From: Irpex lacteus
Taxonomy: Eukaryota > Basidiomycota > Agaricomycetes > Polyporales > Irpicaceae
Reading direction: 5' to 3'
Assembly (NCBI GenBank): GCA_001986395.2
Contig: MQVO02000009.1
Span: 992,001-1,056,000, forward strand
Length of the DNA: 64,000 nt
Shown: piece after piece, positions 24,308 through 36,274 of the stretch
Position numbering within the stretch: the stretch's first letter is position 1
Layout of the letters: every line of letters starts with the position of its first letter
Notes under the pieces: generated by a model
Database searches by the model: none
What the model saw: only the letters and a program-made list of their open reading frames with translations
Told to the model about the DNA's origin: nothing
Translations under genes and position numbers: made by a program

Positions 24308-25847
24308 TCATTGCGCCGTCAACGCCTTCTTCGACTCGCTCGCCTGTCTACCTTCATCCTCCTCTTTCCTCGCCCTTTTCTTTCCCCTCGGTATCGGCTT
24401 CCCACCTTTTCCCTTCTTCCCTCCCTGGCTCTCGACATACACTCCCGTATCCAGCTCCTCCGCCTTTCGACTAATAAACCCCCACAGATGCTTCACCACA
24501 AACGTGTTCGCGCGGATGTCCTTGTACGCCGCGCGTGCGTCTTGACGCATGGCGAGGATAGCGTCTGCGATCGTTTCGTGGTCGCACCCTCGCATGACGT
24601 ATATTAGCACACCTAACAGCATAAACATAAGTGTGACATGGTCTATGGGACGGGCAATGGAGGAACTGACCGATGAACACGAACTCAGCAGGCGCAACCC
24701 GATTCTTCACCTCCTTAAACCCAACATCATACCCCGGCGTACTCGCCACAAACCTAAACACCCTCAAACACTCCTTAACCGCATCCTTGAATGCCTTCTT
24801 CGGCGGTTCCGTCTGCTGCAGCCACACATCTAGCTTGTGCGCCGTCGGGAACCGCTGCTCCGGCAGCCCGTCGCAACAGAACACCATCTGCGCGATGGCC
24901 TGGAAGTCGCGTCCGCGGGAGGTGTCGAGCTCGATGTGGTTCGTGAGGCCTGTGTCGCTGTTGATGAAGGAGGAGGTGAGGTGGGAGATGTATTGGGCCC
25001 AGGGAGAGGAGTGGGCTTGGAGTTTTTCGGCGGCTGTTAGTGGGATACCGAGTTGGACGCGTTGGAAGATGTCGCGTTCGAGGCCATCGGGAAGGCCTCT
25101 GTATTCGACTAGGAGAGCGAGGGTTTGAATAAGAGAGGAATGGGAGGTAGGAGCACGACTCACCGCTTGTGATGAGTTTGTTGGCGAAGTCTCGTTTCCA
25201 CACTTCTGGGACTTCTTGACGGTTTGGAACGGAGGTGGTGTACCAGAATGCCTGTCTAGTGACCGGATCCCTGTCTGCTCATAGCCAGTAAGCATCCTCC
25301 GTATATTGCCGTCACCGCTAGATAGAGATTGACCTACACGGAATCTACAACACGTCAGTATTAATATATGTACAGCTCTCATTGAGAAGTGATAACATTG
25401 AACAACATCACACACCTGTCCATCTATAAACTTCCGTATCGCGGTCAACCGCTGCTTCCCATCAACACACCGTCTAACCTCATAGTCGTTCACTGTAAAC
25501 ACAGTGAACACAACGGGTGGTATGTAGTAATTGTGGTATAGTGAGTCGATAAGCTTGATCTGCTTGTTCTCAGGCCAAACCACGTCTACATGTCCATTGA
25601 ATATTAGCCTATCCTTATTCACACCATGGTCAAAGTCACAGCGTACCTCGTTGATACGGTGGGTCCAGGTCAATCTCGCCAATATGCATGAGCTTGTGCA
25701 GGTCCTCCATACGATACATGACGGCACTAGGTGCCGGTAACCTATTCATAACGTGAAAGTTGCTCGTGTCCTCGCCATCAACGTCATCTTCGAGCTCGTC
25801 GTAGTCAGCATCTTCATTCTCTTGGTATGGTACAACGTGTTGACTCA
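24308..25847 (-). CDS. DUF262 (GmrS/ParB-like nuclease fold) domain protein
   Basis: The ATG at 25847 starts MSQHVVPYQENEDADYDELE, an acidic leader. The DUF262 core follows over several exons: YRMEDLHKLMHIGEIDLDPP, YQRDVVWPENKQIKLIDSLY, YYIPPVVFTVF and CVDGKQRLTAIRKFIDGQ. The last matches the family DGQQRLT motif with Gln changed to Lys. Further helices contain LERDIFQRVQLGIPLTAAEK and FVASTPGYDVGFKEVKNRVA. The C-terminus is Lys-rich (GGKKGKGGKPIPRGKKRARK), likely a nuclear signal. In bacteria DUF262 is part of GmrSD-type modification-dependent restriction enzymes and usually precedes a DUF1524 HNH domain. No such nuclease domain is visible here. Similar stand-alone proteins are known in fungi, but their role is unknown. 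Confidence 0.8.
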
Positions 25848-26135
25848 TAACAACGAGACGAGAGAAAAACAAACCCAGAGCAAGTTGGTGGCCAACTTCA
25901 AGTTCGAGCGGCAAGGTTATGGTGCTAGTTAGCCACGTGGTATCGTGTGACATTACGCATAGACGCACGTCGGTGATGATGCCCTTGGGCGTCTGCCGTT
26001 GCCTTCATTCATTCGCCTTCTCGTTTATTACTTGGTGCTTCCTCTTTCTTTCGTCCTTTGCTTTCTGTGCTGCTCACTATCTTTGCAAAGAATAAGGCCA
26101 GAATAAAAGAACTCAAGTAACGCGATCAAGGGCGA
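25848..26135. promoter_or_regulatory. Divergent promoter region, DUF262 gene / NIPA gene
   Basis: The two starts lie 288 bases apart on opposite strands. The side near the transporter is CT-rich (about 25990-26090), as is common for leaders of well-expressed basidiomycete genes. No TATA box stands out. Confidence 0.5.
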
Positions 26136-28268
26136 ATGGCGGACTCGCTGCTCAATGCAACGACGACCACACTAGCTGCGCTGGAGTCCGCGGTTCCTAC
26201 ACTGGCATCCCCTGCTGGAGACATCGCAGACAACGTACCGGCCCACCATGCGAACCCCGTCGTAGCATTCATTATTGGGCTGGCCATTGTAACACTTGCT
26301 TCTATTATGAACGCGGCGGGTTTGAACCTTACGAAACTTGATCATGTGCGTAGCCATGCTTGAATGCAACCTCCGAACGATATACTTATACTGTGGCAAC
26401 GCGCATTGTGTAGGTTCGGACGAGTGCTATACCGAAAGCGGAGAGGAAACATGACTGGTTGAGACCTTTGTGGCTGTTGGGCATGATTTTGTACATGTGA
26501 GTACACTCCGAGAGACTTGGTGACCCCCCCCCCCCCCCCCCTGAGCTGCACGCGTACATTCTCTCCTCGGTCTGCTGGTGTAGTTGTGAAGCTGCCCCTG
26601 ATCCTATGGTTATAATGTGCGATACCTACGAGGCTTCGTCTTCTATTCCCGCCTTAAATTCATCCTTTGCGCTTGCGTTCGTATCATTAACCTTGTCATT
26701 AGACTATCACAGTTGATAGGCAGCACTTTGGCCCTACAGTACATGCGAGCAGGTGTGTGACCAACTATACGAATAACGCATCACAGCTTCTAAATCTACT
26801 GCAGAATATGTCGCGCCACTAGGCTCGACGTCTCTTATATTCAATTTCCTATTTGCCAAATTCCTCGTCAACACACCAGTAACGAATCACGACATTTATG
26901 TGCGTAACCGGTCTTATAAATCCATTGACGTTTGCTCAAATTTTCTATCACCCATAGGGAACTATAATTGTAATCTTTGGCGTCATAGGTATCGTCGCCT
27001 TCGGCTCCATCAACAGCGGCCTAGCCCAAGAAACCGACGCACGCCACCTCACCCACCTCTGGACCCGAGGAAACTGGCTCGCCTACTTCTTCTTCATGAC
27101 CTTCGCGCTCTTCTTCCTGTACACCTTCACCTCACAACTGGAGGCAGTCTTGACCGCGCGGTCTGACCTCAGTGCATTGCCATTTGGAAGCGTGGACATG
27201 CGCGCAGGGAAGCCACCTGCGAGAAGTATGTTCGGGAAGGCGAGGGGCTTGTGGAACTCTGCTATGTTGCGCGTGCGCATCTTTCTGGAGTCGTGGACGG
27301 CCTCACATGATGATAAGAGGATCGCGTGGACCTTGGGTATTGGTTGGGCGTGCTGTGGTGGTGGATTGGCCGGTGGATGTCTGGTATTTGCTAAGGCTGG
27401 GTGAGTGCACATGCATTTATCCTGCTCATCCGTGACGTCAGTTCTGACAATAGTGGTTTCATAGTGTTCAGCTGATTTCCGGCAGTTTGTCGCATGAGAA
27501 CACGGGCAATCAGTTTGGACAGGCGTCCTCGATATTCACCTTCATCTTCCTTGCGGTCACGGCTGTGTTCCAGATCATATGCCTGAACCGAGGACTGAAG
27601 GCGTATGATTCGACACTCGTGGTACCTGTTTTCTATGGTGTTTACACCGCCATTGGCTTCCTCGATTCACTCGTACGTCCAATTCATCTATTTTTGCATC
27701 TTGAAACCAGGCTAACTGGACCATACAGATCTTCAACGACGAGGTTGACGCATACCAATCATGGACGCTCTTCCTCATCTTCTGCTCCATCCTCATCCTC
27801 GTCTCCGGCGTAGTCCTCCTCACGAACAAGAAACCCGAGCCCAAGCTACACGGCGACGTACCAGGCGGCGAAGCCCAAATCGCCCTCCCACCACGGGCAC
27901 GTCGGCGAAGTCGGAACAAAGGCGCCAAGGTGACAGACGAAGAAGAAGGGCTGCGCGATGACGATGATGACGAGGTTGTCGGTGAAGATCCAGTGGTGTG
28001 GCAGCTGGGCGAGGCGAGCGATGACGAGGACGAGCCACCGACGACGGCTGTCTCGCCTCGTAAGGGTCTCGTGCATACGCCGAAGTCCGCGGTTGGACCT
28101 GTCTCGGAGGAACGAGCACATATGTTGGCGGAGGAGGATGAGGCTGAACATGATGACGAGGAGCATCGGGAGTCGACGTCGTCGGATGCGACGCTTGCTC
28201 GCCCGGACGCAGACGAGGAGTTCGGAGATTGGAATCAGTCGAAGACGGGTGGGAATGCTCATTCGTGA
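26136..28268 (+). CDS. NIPA-type magnesium transporter (DUF803)
   Basis: After a short lumenal/outer leader (MADSLLNATTTTLAALESAV) the protein has the multi-helix membrane core of NIPA transporters. Recognisable parts are VAFIIGLAIVTLASIMNAAG, KAERKHDWLRPLWLLGMILY, ALQYMRAEYVAPLGSTSLIF, NFLFAKFLVNTPV, GTIIVIFGVIGIVAFGSINS and, towards the end, AYDSTLVVPVFYGVYTAIGF. Members transport Mg2+ across the plasma or endosomal membrane. Eight or so exons are needed. The intron after MILYI carries an uninterrupted run of 18 C. The C-terminal tail of about 140 residues is hydrophilic and rich in Asp/Glu, with an Arg/Lys patch first (PPRARRRSRNKGAK). It is probably cytosolic and could act in regulation. 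Confidence 0.88.
26524..26541. repeat. C18 homopolymer inside an intron
   Basis: Eighteen consecutive C residues lie within the intron that follows the MILYI exon of the NIPA-type transporter gene. The tract is outside any coding exon. Confidence 0.9.
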
Positions 28269-28665
28269 TGACCTATCTTTTCACGGTTGGATACTTATCT
28301 ATTATGTACTGTACGCAGACTCTGGACGGATTCATCTAATGCGCGTAATATTACTCTCTAGAATACGCTATATACTTCGTATTTCTCTCTGAGACATTGG
28401 AGGTTCCACGATCTCTAACTGGTGACTTCCGTCGCAGTGTGTCTCTATCGCGTGCCTCAGGCTCGTGTGAATATTGCGGGTGTCGTCATTTCGCTCAGGA
28501 AAGCCGCCCATAGAGCAAGTTGGCTCAGTCAGCCATTTCAGCCGCAGGTTTTCTCGAGTGTTCTGCAGCCGACATGCCTCTTCTTCTCAAACCACGACCA
28601 TCGCTCTACCACAGACATCCTACAAGACTCAGAACTGGTGACCACCAAATTATCATCCACCCAGG

Positions 28666-30402
28666 ATGAGTATAGAGAAACCTGCCCCGTCGACGCCTCC
28701 GCATAAGCCACCGGTGTTCCCCCTCGGCCCATCTGTCGTTCTTCCAACGGAATTATACCAAACTCTCGACTATGTCTATCTTCTGCATTCTCTGGCAGTG
28801 AATCCGAGCAGCGTCCTGCCTCCGGGGAAGTCGCTGCTCTCTGTTTTATCGCGTCCCTACTCGCATGGTGCTGGAGAGAATGCAGAATTACGAAAGCGGG
28901 TAGAGACTATGGTGCACAAAGCTTTTTGGGAACATGTGCGTTGCTTCTCGCTTTATTGAAGGGTATCATAACTGACTCTGGTCATATAGACTCTGGAATC
29001 ACTAAGCGATCCAACGCCTTCTGTTCAGCTTGCAAGACTTAAGGATCTGCTCAAGGATATACGAATAACGATCTTACCTTTACTGCCAGAAAACCATCCA
29101 GTGCTGACAACTCTGTCCTTACCTCTCCCCCCTACCTCGAACATCCTCCACGCAGCACTGAGCCCCCTTCGAGAGGTGCTGCAGGCATTACACTCTAGAT
29201 GCGCCCCAATACACGACCAACAGCTTGACCATCTAATTCTCCTAATTGAAGACCCACTGGACTCGAATTTACCGAATGTTATAGTTGAAGTGTCCAGAGC
29301 AGTTCTCAATCTGTGCGAGCAGATGAAAGAAGACCTTGCACAGTTCGTAATGGGCACTATGGGCGAGACGCAGCTTCGTGAAGCTGTTGTGCAAGAAGCT
29401 ATCACGCGGGAGAAGGAATTGACCCTTCAACTATGGAGCTTGCAGAGAGTCCAGGAGCTATGGAACGCTTGGCTGGATTCCACTTTGCCCTCCTCCCCGC
29501 AGCCGAATCCCGACGCTCCTCAGAGACCGTCGTCCAGAGAGCGCTTTGTCCGTCGCTTGGTACATGCTCTTGGGACGAATCACGCTGTATCATGTCCCCT
29601 CCCTACTATCACCGTGTCCCTGGACGCATCAAGTACAGACGAACCCCACACAGAAGATTCTTCACCCCCTTCACCTCCGAACGCACTACCCCCTCCTCTC
29701 CTTTTCGAAAAGCCGTCCCTTCTGTACTTACAGAACTACCTGCAAGCTCTCGTGATAACAGCTGCCCTACGTGCTCTCGTACGCATACCTACTACCACAT
29801 CGCACCCGAAGGACGCTACCGAGACGCCAGAACGGGATTTCGAAGAACGTGTCTGGTTGCTTCTGAAGGCTGATATCGACGGCGAGCCATCAGCAGACGG
29901 AACGAAGGTCGTCAACCTCGCCGACGAAGTCGTCCGTGTCAGTCATCCGATTTCTAAGGACGGTGTGGTACAGACTGTAGACCCTGCGGAGGAAGCCCGA
30001 CTGCGTGCGGCTGTGGACAGGACGTTGAAACCGAACGATCCTGTGTTCATGTTGTTGTTCAAACGCCTTTTGCAGGCTATCCAGGCTCGCTTACTCAAGG
30101 ACAAGGACAACGAGTCTTCCACGGGTACTGCAGGAAGGCAGTCGAGTCCTGTGCCGAGGCATCTGCAGAGCGGTAGAAGGGTTCCTGGGAGTCCACTACG
30201 AACACCCTCTAGGAGTAGGCTTTCTGGACTGAAGGAAGCGGATGGTTCTGAGAAGGATGCTACAAAACTCATCGTCAAGGGCTTTGAGCACCCGGTTATG
30301 GTGGGCGCGGTGTCTGAGGCGTTGTCGATGCTAGAAAGCTGTATTAATTGGACGGAACGAGTATGGGGAGACTTACTATTCGCAGAGCACAGTGGCTCAT
30401 AA
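28666..30402 (+). CDS. TCP11/SOK1-family protein
   Basis: Two exons: the first starts MSIEKPAPSTPPHKPPVFPL and ends at AFWEH, and the second, after a 55-base intron near 28937-28990, is long and uninterrupted. Helical blocks such as VQLARLKDLLKDIRITILPL, LDHLILLIEDPLDSNLPNVI, LREAVVQEAITREKELTLQL, and the C-terminal FMLLFKRLLQAIQARLL and VGAVSEALSMLESCINWTER correspond to the T-complex 11 family. Yeast Sok1 acts in cAMP/protein-kinase-A-linked growth control; the molecular activity of the family is not known. There is no signal peptide or membrane helix. A low-complexity Ser/Pro/Arg segment (about 30110-30230) sits in a loop before the last helices. Assignment rests on the helical pattern and length (about 550 residues). 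Confidence 0.72.
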
Positions 30403-30782
30403 TGTATGATATATGCCATCTTAATTACGAGTTACTGTACTTTATTGGCACGCAAATTCGATGAGTTGTCCTGGCCATGAGTGTGATGCACATCGGCTGC
30501 ACCTTGTCTATCTACGCGTGTAGGTTCGGTTCATGGCGGTTGTGGGTGTTAGTTTACACAATTCTATCGCACAATCTGCTTGAGGTCGGGAGAGGGTCCG
30601 CAGAACTCACGATGATGGCAAAAAACTTCGTAGCACCAACGGTGAACACTCTGAATCAGCGTTATATATGCGGTCGAAATCGCGGTACTGGTAAGGTATG
30701 AACTCTTCTACTAGTACTGGATGCGTAGAGGAGGTCATCCGACAACTTGAAAGCCACCGTCCACCTCTCTCGACTGCCACAT
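30403..30782. other. Intergenic region between converging genes
   Basis: This stretch lies between the TCP11-like gene (+) and hydrophobin 1 (-). No open frame or structural RNA is evident; the two 3' untranslated regions account for it. Confidence 0.5.
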
Positions 30783-31299
30783 TTAGAGCGTAATGACTAC
30801 GCAGCCAATAGAAATAGGGACATTCTAGAGCATGTCACATGAATACTGGAGCTCTTCAAAACAGCACAGCCGAGACGTACCACACTGTTGTTCTCGCAGC
30901 ACACAGGTGTTGCAGAGCACGCATCACCAGACCCTATAGACCCCACCGAAATAGGGTTACAGTTCAGCCCGAGAAGGATGTCTACCTCGGTGACAACGAG
31001 ACCGAGAAGACCGAAAAGAGCTCTGCCAAGGATCGAGTTCCCCTACGCGAAGACTTAGTACAACATGGTTGATAGAAGAGGCAAAAGTCACATACTGCTA
31101 CTGCTTCCTCACAGCACTGGAGGGACGCGGTACCGCCGCATTGGCTTGCGGAGGTGGCGGTCGGCGGCGACACCGTAATGGTAGTTGTGGGTGGAGGCGA
31201 GCCTCCTCGTTTGTTGAGGGGCTCAACTGGTGTGGCGACCGCAAGAACGAAGCATGCGTACAATGCACAGAACAGGGTAACGAGAGTGCGGCTGTGCAT
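30783..31299 (-). CDS. Class I hydrophobin 1 (most divergent of three)
   Basis: A signal peptide (MHSRTLVTLFCALYACFVLA) leads into VATPVEPLNKRGGSPPPTTT and then the eight-cysteine core in three exons. The pattern is QCGGTASLQCC (C1, then C2-C3 after seven residues), an exon with the C4 region (ILLGLNCNPISVGSIGSGDA) followed by CSATPVCCENN (C5, C6-C7), and a last exon with SIGCVVITL holding C8. The final exon is tiny and was found through the acceptor at about 30817. Hydrophobins are secreted and self-assemble into amphipathic films on hyphae, spores and fruit bodies. Class I is indicated by the long C3-C4 gap. The Lys-Arg pair before GGSP is a possible Kex2-type processing site. Sequence is further from hydrophobins 2 and 3 than those are from each other. 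Confidence 0.9.
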
Positions 31300-33440
31300 G
31301 GTTGAGGAGACGATGCAGTAACGGACGCCGTGCAAACGCGGGGAGGTTTAAGGCATCGGGTTTTATATGTATGTCAGATGAAGGCTGACGAAGTCGGTTT
31401 AACGCGAATATGGGCCGAGGTTTGATTGGATGGCCTCGTTGCAAACAGATGGGGCATTGTCATTCGCTGCTAGATAGGAACAGAGAGCGACACGGAGGTC
31501 AGCGGTGGTCAATGACCGGGACAACTACCCTCAAGGAAGTTGCCGACGTGGTAGTAGACACAAGGCAGTCATTCAGCCTATCACCAGTGGTCTTGATATG
31601 GGGGAGTATGTCAGGAATTATCTCATAGGTGGGTGACTGAGGATGTTGATGAACTCGAGGTAATAATCGTCGAAAGATTCTGATTTCTACTCCCGTCTAA
31701 CGTCAGTTTCAGGCACCGCAGCTGTATGAAAAGATTTCATACTTACCAAAGTCAACGTTTTGACATCATCAGCGGCAGGCTGGACGGTTCCGCTGTGTTT
31801 ATATCCGTTAAAGGTAGTTTCGCACATCCATGCTCCCGCGCGTCGATGTCACGTCTCGGCGGAGATGTATCAGCTGACAGATGCGCACATGTTTCTACGA
31901 TATAGAAGTTAATAAAACAACCTTTCACGCACCAAGACAGGACAACGCTGTAGGAATGTGTAACTTGGACTCAATGAGATAGAGGCGCTATATGGGCAAC
32001 GTCCCGAACGACAGGCTACTTTCCCCACGCTACAACATGTGGGTATGACATTGTTATGACTTGCGCATGGAATGAGTTTATCGAAACCCTGTCGTATCAC
32101 TGCTGCCCAAGGAAGATGCCAAGGTATCTCGCCGAAAAGGCGACTGTTGCCGACACTAGGCGGTGCGAGTCCGACACAGAGATGACGCTGGGATATCCTG
32201 TGGAAGCAGGTTAGGTACGCGTCATAGAACTATCAACAACCATCGTACATGCTGATATTACTTGCAAGTTGAATGAGCCGAGACTCACCGGTGTACTCAC
32301 CATTCGATAGTGCTCCCTTAACGCGTGTTCCGAAGCTCGATTTCAGATTCTCTTCAATACATTTTATGCAGAACTCTTGGTATGTTTTGGCAATGATAAG
32401 CATAGGCTTTTCCCATGAAGCACTTTGGCGCACGAAACAGCGATAAGTAAAGGCATGCACGGATCGGACGACGGAGGCGTGGTGGTGGTACCAGTTCAAG
32501 TCGGATGGCCGGCGCAACTGGCGCTCGCCCCGAGGCTCTGCTGCACCATGATTGGTCCATACTTACTTTGCTTCCTACCACAACGCGGCAACGCGGTTCA
32601 AATCCGAACTGTACAAAAGGCTGCTTCAAATTTGAGCACTACGATACGGCTGAATGTAGATTAATCGCAGACGATATATCTGACAGAAACTGACCGCTTT
32701 ATGACAGGTGAAAGTTGGGTGAAAGCAATCTGCGCAGCAAAATGCTATATTATTAGCTAGTGTGCCCAGAATACTCAGGAACCTGAAGTACACAGCCTCG
32801 GGATGTTTAGATAATGAGAATCTCTGCCACATGTTGAACGGCATGCTCGCGGCTGCTCCCACGTACAAATCCAAATACGTAGGGCCGCTGTCGGTGAAGG
32901 ATGAAGGTACCATCGATATACTTGACGAAGGTCGCAACCAAATGAAACTACGAAATCTTGGCAGCTCCACTCGTCCGTGCATAGTGCTCATTTTATCGCG
33001 CCATACACAACGACGTGAGATTTCAAGTAAGTTCACTGAATGCGCGCAGACCACCTCACTGACTTCCTATTTGATTTCGACCAGGGTACCGTGCGTTCTC
33101 TATGCATGAGCACGTCGTAATATCGCTTTCCGAAGCAAAAACATGTGCATGTCTTCGCTGTGATGGAACACCTTTTTGAATGGAACGGCCGCTGTAGCAG
33201 AGCCATCCAGTGGCATCAACCGGTATACCACCTCGTGCCAGACTCTACTGACTTTCTGAAAGCAGTAATCTCTCGTGCAGTCGCCGCTGTGTTCCATGCT
33301 TACCAGAGGAGAGGTCTGAATTTCAGTCGTTGTATTATGTCTTGAGCCGATACGTGCTTTCCATCAGAGATGACGACGCTCTTTTGTAGCCTCTTTCGGG
33401 TGCGGGATCTATTGAGCAGGCTGACCTCTACACAGAATGG
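31300..33440. other. Gene-poor stretch of about 2.1 kb between hydrophobin genes
   Basis: I examined both strands and saw no open frame with a known motif, no hydrophobin-like cysteine pattern and no clear transposon ends. GGTTCAAATCC-like sequence near 32595 does not sit in a tRNA fold. The flanks must contain the promoters of hydrophobins 1 and 2, which point away from each other. Confidence 0.5.
31361..31368 (-). promoter_or_regulatory. TATA-like element of hydrophobin 1
   Basis: Read on the minus strand this is ATATAAAA, about 62 bases upstream of the hydrophobin 1 start codon. Comparable boxes stand at similar distance before the other two hydrophobin genes. Confidence 0.55.
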
Positions 33441-33448
33441 TATAAATA
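33441..33448 (+). promoter_or_regulatory. TATA box of hydrophobin 2
   Basis: TATAAATA lies 75 bases before the ATG of hydrophobin 2, a usual spacing for strongly expressed basidiomycete genes. Confidence 0.65.
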
Positions 33449-33522
33449 CCCAGCCACAGCAAGCCTAGAACTTCAGCCCACCGTCGGAGACATCTACCAA
33501 GAAGCCAAAGCCTCTCACCATC

Positions 33523-34062
33523 ATGTTCTTCAACATCTCGTTCATATCTTTCTACGTCCTCTTCGCCCTTTCCGCCCTTGCGGTCGCCACACCGGCTCCT
33601 CTCGAGAAGCGTTGGGGCTCCCCCACTACGACGGACAAGCCCCCTCCTGCGACCACTATCACAGTGACCGCGCCCGGTGCTACAGGTACCGCTGCGGCGG
33701 GCAACTGCAACACAGGCCCCATTCAGTGCTGCCAGAGCACGACAACTGTGAGATTACCATAGCATTCGTGTTTGATCTTGTGCTGATCTGAGTGTGTAGT
33801 CCAACTCGTCTACCGGAAATATCCTCTTGGACCTGCTCGGTATCGTGGTCACTGGAGTGGATATCCTCCTTGGAATCGACTGCTCTCCCATCTCCGTTGT
33901 TGGAATTGGCAGTGGCTCCGCTTGTAATGCGAGCCCTGTCTGCTGCGAGAACAACGCCGTCGTAAGCCCAACATTTTTCTGCACTTGACTGTAAGCTGAT
34001 AAATGGATACTTGCCTACAGGGCGGCCTCATCTCTATCGGCTGCATCCCCATCTTCTTATAA
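33523..34062 (+). CDS. Class I hydrophobin 2
   Basis: The start MFFNISFISFYVLFALSALA is a signal peptide. The mature part begins after [16 protein letters not shown]; Lys-Arg could be a Kex2-type cleavage site. The eight cysteines are complete: NCNTGPIQCC (C1, C2-C3), DCSPISVVGIGSGSAC (C4, C5), [10 protein letters not shown] (C6-C7) and SIGCIPIFL (C8). Three exons carry them, with introns after STTT and after ENNAV, matching the positions in the other two genes. The stop follows three residues of a strongly hydrophobic end. Function is the surface-active coat of aerial structures. The close match to hydrophobin 3, including the [10 protein letters not shown] string, indicates recent duplication. 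A TATA box lies 75 bases upstream. Confidence 0.95.
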
Positions 34063-34541
34063 GCACGCGAAGCCTTACGCTGAATGGTACGCACCTCTGT
34101 AGCTCAGTTGTAGAAACATGCTGACATTGACGATGTAGTGGGCTGAATAGCTCAGGCTTTTGATGATGATTCATGATCGAACTGCCAGTGTGCTTGGAAA
34201 TTGGACTGTCTATGCATCACCTTCAAATTTTTCTCTCTGTAAACATAGAAAATCCGTGGTTATATATAACGCTCTTGCTGAGAACTAGTACGATATTGAC
34301 TTACCTCATGGACTCGAACGTGGGATACTTTCGTGGCCACTGCCAGTGCGCAGCCAGCTGTGACATAAGCGTGACAATTACGACGGAGCGCCTTTCGGCA
34401 GCAGCTTCGGCACGCCCGCATTGCCAGATGAAATGTCACACACTGGACGTCACACACCCATCACTCTTGTTCTCTCTCGACGACGACGACCCAAACGACA
34501 GCGACGGCGACCACTTCCCGCCGTTTTGCTCGTAGCCGACC
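34063..34541. other. Intergenic region, no gene recognised
   Basis: This contains the 3' flank of hydrophobin 2 and the upstream region of the cysteine-rich membrane protein gene. The open frames present have no known motif and no signal of splicing. Confidence 0.5.
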
Positions 34542-35901
34542 ATGATTCTCCTTCTACCCATCACGCTCGTTTTATTCTCTCTGGGGCCCTTCTTTCGTGC
34601 ACGTTTCGCTAACGCCGGCAGCGCAAACTATGGCGATCCATGCAGTGTAAACAACCAACGACTCCAGATCGGTACCTACCAGTTCACCGGGGACTGTAAC
34701 TCAGTCACGTTCTGCAACTCTTCTGGACTTTGCGACCACAAAGGATGCAGGAGAGACGAGTTCCCATTCGGGTATAGCGACCCTGCGGATATGCCAGACA
34801 GATGCAAGCCAGGTTTGTTTTGTCCGGATGAGGAGGATGCGTGCCAGCCGTTACTGCCTGTTGGTAGCCCGTGCCAGTTCAACCGCGATGGTGAGTGCTT
34901 TACAAAGTAAAGTGTGGGTGGAGAGTGAACTGTATCCTTCTTAGACGAGTGTGAGGCGCCACCAAACTTCAAGGATCTCGCAGACCATACTGGCTTTGGA
35001 CTGAACGTTAACGGCTCAGTATGCTTGAACAACGTTTGCATGTAAGCATCATGCTCCAACTTAGCTAGTTAGAGACTGACCACATCTATATCAGGTGGGC
35101 AAACGTTACCGTGGGAAACGCCTGCGTCGTAGAGAACACTGGCTACATCGTTTATTCTGGCACGAATGAAACAGTGGATGTTGTTTCTCGGTGAGTTAAT
35201 CCTTGATGATAGTATTAAGAAACCGTGCTCATGTTATTCGCTATCAGTGGAAACTGTGTAATTGGATTATATTGCGATTCACAGCAGAAGGTGTGCATGC
35301 AGCAGAAGGCCCTGGACGAAGATTGCTCTGCGGATAAAGAGTACGTATCTTCGCTCTCTCCCTGAGTCCTGTTATTCAGCGATTTGCAGGTGCTCCTCTT
35401 ACAACTGCTTGGCGAACGGTAAATGCGGCAAGCCTGCAAATACGGCTCAACACGTCGGGTCATGGGTATACGTCGTTGTCGGCATCTGTCTCTTTGGAGG
35501 TGCGCACAATCTCTCCTCATATACTCAAACTGGTGGTAACAGCTCTATCAGGCATGCTTGCGACTTTGGTTGGTCTGTATTGGATGCATCGTGGCCACCG
35601 TAGCGCAGAGCGTGAGAAGCGAATGCAGTACTGGCGGGAACAGAACGCATTCCGCCAAAACATCATGCAAATGCAAGAGTCTGCTCGGCACTCGCTCATG
35701 TCACTGGGTGCTAGCGGTCAAGGCAGCCCCAGAAGTACGCTCTACGGCCGCGAGGGTGTCCAATCCGAGGACTCCCAGATTCCCATGTTGGGTGGGACCA
35801 GCAAGTCGAGCGCCTTGAGGCATCAGTTCTCAGACGATGGCTTCGATGCCAGCGAGGAGAGCCTGGTCACCAAGCGAGTAGATCGCGGTGACAAGTTCTG
35901 A
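34542..35901 (+). CDS. Cysteine-rich type I membrane protein, unknown function
   Basis: I do not recognise the family. A signal peptide (MILLLPITLVLFSLGPFF) is followed by a cysteine-rich ectodomain of about 240 residues. It contains repeated short CxxxxC-type clusters such as FCNSSGLCDHKGC, RCKPGLFCPDEEDAC, YCDSQQKVC and DCSADKECSSYNC, recalling disulphide-rich adhesion or EGF-like modules. Several N-glycosylation sites (NSS, NGS, NVT, NET) are visible. One membrane helix, assembled across an intron near 35502-35541, runs from WVYVVVGICLFGALSGMLAT to VGLYWMHR. The cytosolic tail of about 100 residues is charged and Ser-rich and ends TKRVDRGDKF. Six or so exons. The layout suggests a surface receptor or adhesion protein; this is inference from topology only. 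Confidence 0.75.
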
Positions 35902-36274
35902 GCCATCCTATCCTTCCTGGACTTTTCACTTTTTCCACACCTCGGACTCTCTCGCTCACGGAGGAGCTGCATTCTTTCCTGTTCACATTTACCCACTTTG
36001 TTCTTACTTGTTACCCTTTGATCTACCGAGACGTTCAGTTTAATCTTGCGCTCTATCCCCATCTGCATGCACCTGTGACATCCTTCCATAGAGTGGCAAT
36101 ATATCCCGTGTATTCTTAAAATTGTGCTTGTCGAGTTTCGTAAGATCAGGCTGGTTCCGTGAAGAAGTGATCAACGGGCGGCTGTACGCTAAATATGGCG
36201 TTCACGCGCACGACTTGCCTGTTACCACTACCACCGCAGCCCGTTCACACTTCGGCCACGCGTTTCCGGGGCAC
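35902..36274. other. Intergenic region between two genes of the same strand
   Basis: Pyrimidine-rich sequence (about 35925-36080) follows the stop of the cysteine-rich gene. An open frame runs in from 36122, but it has no ATG before 36275, so this stretch is taken as 3' flank plus promoter and leader of the next gene. Confidence 0.5.

Noticed and set aside
24308..25847. A complete restriction-modification or defence system around the DUF262 gene
   Set aside because: Neighbours are DCC1 and a NIPA transporter, both ordinary eukaryotic genes. No methylase or nuclease partner is present.
32540..32615. GGTTCAAATCC-like string resembling a tRNA B-box
   Set aside because: The five bases on each side of the loop do not pair, and no acceptor stem or anticodon arm can be placed.
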